This document shows, piece after piece, positions 5,551-6,768 of a stretch of 6,768 nucleotides of DNA. The stretch comes from Minisyncoccota bacterium (lineage in GTDB: Bacteria > Patescibacteriota > Minisyncoccia > Minisyncoccales > CG1-02-41-26), in NCBI GenBank assembly GCA_028712605.1, contig JAQTPV010000040.1, positions 1 through 6,768 of the forward strand. Direction: 5' to 3'. The notes beneath the pieces are model-generated. The model was not told the DNA's origin. It saw nothing but the letters and a program-made list of their open reading frames with translations, and did not search any database. The position numbers and the translations under genes were made by a program. Each line of letters begins with the position of its first letter. Position 1 is the first letter of the stretch.

Positions 5551-6768
5551 TTACACTACCTCTTTTAAATAACACTCTTCACAGTAGACATTTTTTGGTT
5601 CTCCTGGAGGATAAATTGACTCTATCCCCTTTTGACAGTTTGTACAATCTCTCTTGTATAATTTTAGAACCAAAGATCCAAACATTTTGCGCTTTTGAGC
5701 AAGCCGGACACTCGGATGCTCTAAGGGTAATGCTAAGTTATATCTTCTGTGAAACTCTAGCTCTTCTTTAATATAACGGAACTTCTTTTGACTCTCTTTA
5801 TCAAAAATAATTTTGCTCAAAACATCATCTTTAATGTCTTTGATATCGCTTAACACTTGCTCAGCATCAATAACCTCCTCTTCTCCAGCGCCTTGAACAG
5901 TTTCTATAATGTCCTGAACTGTATATCCATAGCGTTTAGCTGTTTCAATATCATCATAGCCTTTATAGGAAGTTGCTATTGAAATATTGTAAGGAACTGG
6001 CATTAGGTTTGGTGGAAAAAATTCACCATACTCTTTCCCCCGCAGCATCTCGATTTTAATTTCGTCTACCTTACTCCAGTATTCATTCTCTCCGTATTGT
6101 CTATTCAAAATACAAAATGATTTATTACGAAGCCCAATACAGGCAAAACAATTATGGCAATTATTGCATAGAACGCAATATTCTAAATCCCGAGAAAATT
6201 TAATGTGGCAAGAAAACTTTAGGCCAGAGCAGGCAATGCCAGCATGCGATTCATAAGCCAAGCTTGAGTCCAGCCCGCCGAAAGCATCGTAAGAATCCCT
6301 GATTTTAAAACTGCCTGCTGAATAAGCCAGATTTTCAGAGTTCACGGCAAACATACAGGAATAACAATTTTTGGAATCAGTCAAATACTCGCCAAAACAA
6401 TCAATGGCCCTAATATTATGGTTTTCTTTATAAATCGCCTCGCTTTTTATTTTACTAAATTCTGCCTTCAAGCTCTCCAAGACCGCTCGATTACCCATGT
6501 TCAGCTCTCTTACTTTTCTTTTATACTCTTCTTCAGTAAGCGGCTGATTAAAAAAATAATATCTTTTATGCCGCAAGTTGGCGCTCATAAAACAATTTTC
6601 GCAGTCGCGGCAATCAAAAAGAAAACTAGAGTTTAAACAATTACTGCAATATTCCGCGAAAAAACATTTATAAAGATAAAAAGACTGCAGACAATTGTAG
6701 CAAATATCGGAATTAAAGGTTGTAAAACAATCAAAGCAATTTTTAGAATCATCAATAGTAAGACCATA
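5551..6768 (-). CDS. Cys-rich tandem-paralogue protein, first gene, N-terminus beyond the window edge
   Basis: The frame is open from the window edge at 6768 to the TAA at 5551-5553, giving 405 residues with the true N-terminus missing. An ATG at 6588 is internal: the 60 residues before it (for example CSNCLNSSFLFDCRDCENCF just upstream) continue the family's Cys repeats. CxxC pairs start at partial residues 11 and 23 and a lone Cys sits at 35, again a 12-residue step. Module 1 closes with NLRHKRYYFFNQPLTEEEY and module 2 with GLRNKSFCILNRQY. The C-terminal region differs from the paralogues. The first ribbon has lost all its cysteines (EHPS stands where the others have CPNC). The second keeps a standard form (CTNC, then CEEC) without the His/Cys insertion. 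An acidic, possibly helical linker (GAGEEEVIDAEQVLSDIKDI) lies between. It ends with the same CEECYLKEVV. Function unknown; probably metal-binding by family resemblance. Confidence 0.88.
   Translation of the reverse strand, partial: YGLTIDDSKNCFDCFTTFNSDICYNCLQSFYLYKCFFAEYCSNCLNSSFLFDCRDCENCFMSANLRHKRYYFFNQPLTEEEYKRKVRELNMGNRAVLESLKAEFSKIKSEAIYKENHNIRAIDCFGEYLTDSKNCYSCMFAVNSENLAYSAGSFKIRDSYDAFGGLDSSLAYESHAGIACSGLKFSCHIKFSRDLEYCVLCNNCHNCFACIGLRNKSFCILNRQYGENEYWSKVDEIKIEMLRGKEYGEFFPPNLMPVPYNISIATSYKGYDDIETAKRYGYTVQDIIETVQGAGEEEVIDAEQVLSDIKDIKDDVLSKIIFDKESQKKFRYIKEELEFHRRYNLALPLEHPSVRLAQKRKMFGSLVLKLYKRDCTNCQKGIESIYPPGEPKNVYCEECYLKEVV
5556..5562 (-). promoter_or_regulatory. Ribosome-binding site of the second Cys-rich gene, inside the first gene
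   Basis: GAGGTAG lies within the codons for the terminal KEVV of the first gene and ends 9 nt before ATG 5546. Its placement matches the site at 3779-3785. The conserved peptide and the conserved ribosome-binding site occupy the same bases. Confidence 0.65.

Noticed and set aside
5337..5771. Plus-strand open frame of 144 codons across the junction of the first and second Cys-rich genes
   Set aside because: It lies antisense to two well-supported genes. Its protein has no recognisable motif and it has no ribosome-binding or operon context.
6588..6588. ATG at 6588 as the start of the first Cys-rich gene
   Set aside because: The same frame is open for 60 more codons to the window edge and encodes the family's Cys repeats, so this Met is internal.
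2031..6768. CoA-transferase (CaiB/BaiF) identity for the Cys-rich proteins
   Set aside because: I recall this label on relatives in databases, but the sequences show no CoA-transferase features and the Cys-ribbon architecture does not fit that enzyme.

Overview
The window looks like part of a Candidate Phyla Radiation (Patescibacteria, probably Parcubacteria-like) genome. This is inferred from the resemblance of its proteins to families I know mainly from those genomes; no rRNA or marker gene is present. All supported genes lie on the minus strand, so transcription runs from position 6768 toward position 1. All four stop codons visible are TAA, and the standard bacterial code reads through every gene.

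Reading with transcription, 6768-2031 holds three tandem paralogues of a cysteine-rich family of unknown function. The first (5551-6768) is cut at its N-terminus by the window edge. The second (3774-5546, 590 aa) and third (2031-3770, 579 aa) are complete. The genes are 4 and 3 nt apart. In each pair the last codons of the upstream gene (the shared C-terminal LKEVV) contain the Shine-Dalgarno sequence of the next gene. The complete proteins share one plan: an N-terminal pair of zinc-ribbon-like CxxC...CxxC units, two Cys-rich repeat modules each closed by an NLRxKxY...EEY-like motif, and a C-terminal unit that is a diverged copy of the N-terminal ribbon pair. The two complete paralogues are nearly alike at both ends and much more different in the middle.

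After a 55-nt gap comes a soluble-looking type IV secretion coupling-protein-like ATPase (524-1975, 483 aa), with clear Walker A and B motifs and no membrane segment. The next interval, 367-523, holds two strong hairpins built to the same plan in opposite orientation: 7 bp, one bulged base, 5 bp and a 3-nt loop. Copies of an 8-nt sequence flank them. Last comes the start of a gene leaving the window at position 1 (1-366), with an N-terminal coiled coil and a conserved-looking C-terminal segment.

The tight spacing makes the three Cys-rich genes one operon with good confidence. Whether the ATPase and coiled-coil genes share the transcript or the function is open. The strongest candidate for an undescribed system is the tandem Cys-rich family: probably metal-binding scaffold proteins with conserved ends and a variable core, beside a DNA- or protein-translocation ATPase. 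No stretch longer than 300 bases lacks a gene, and no tRNA, rRNA, CRISPR array or transposase gene was seen.
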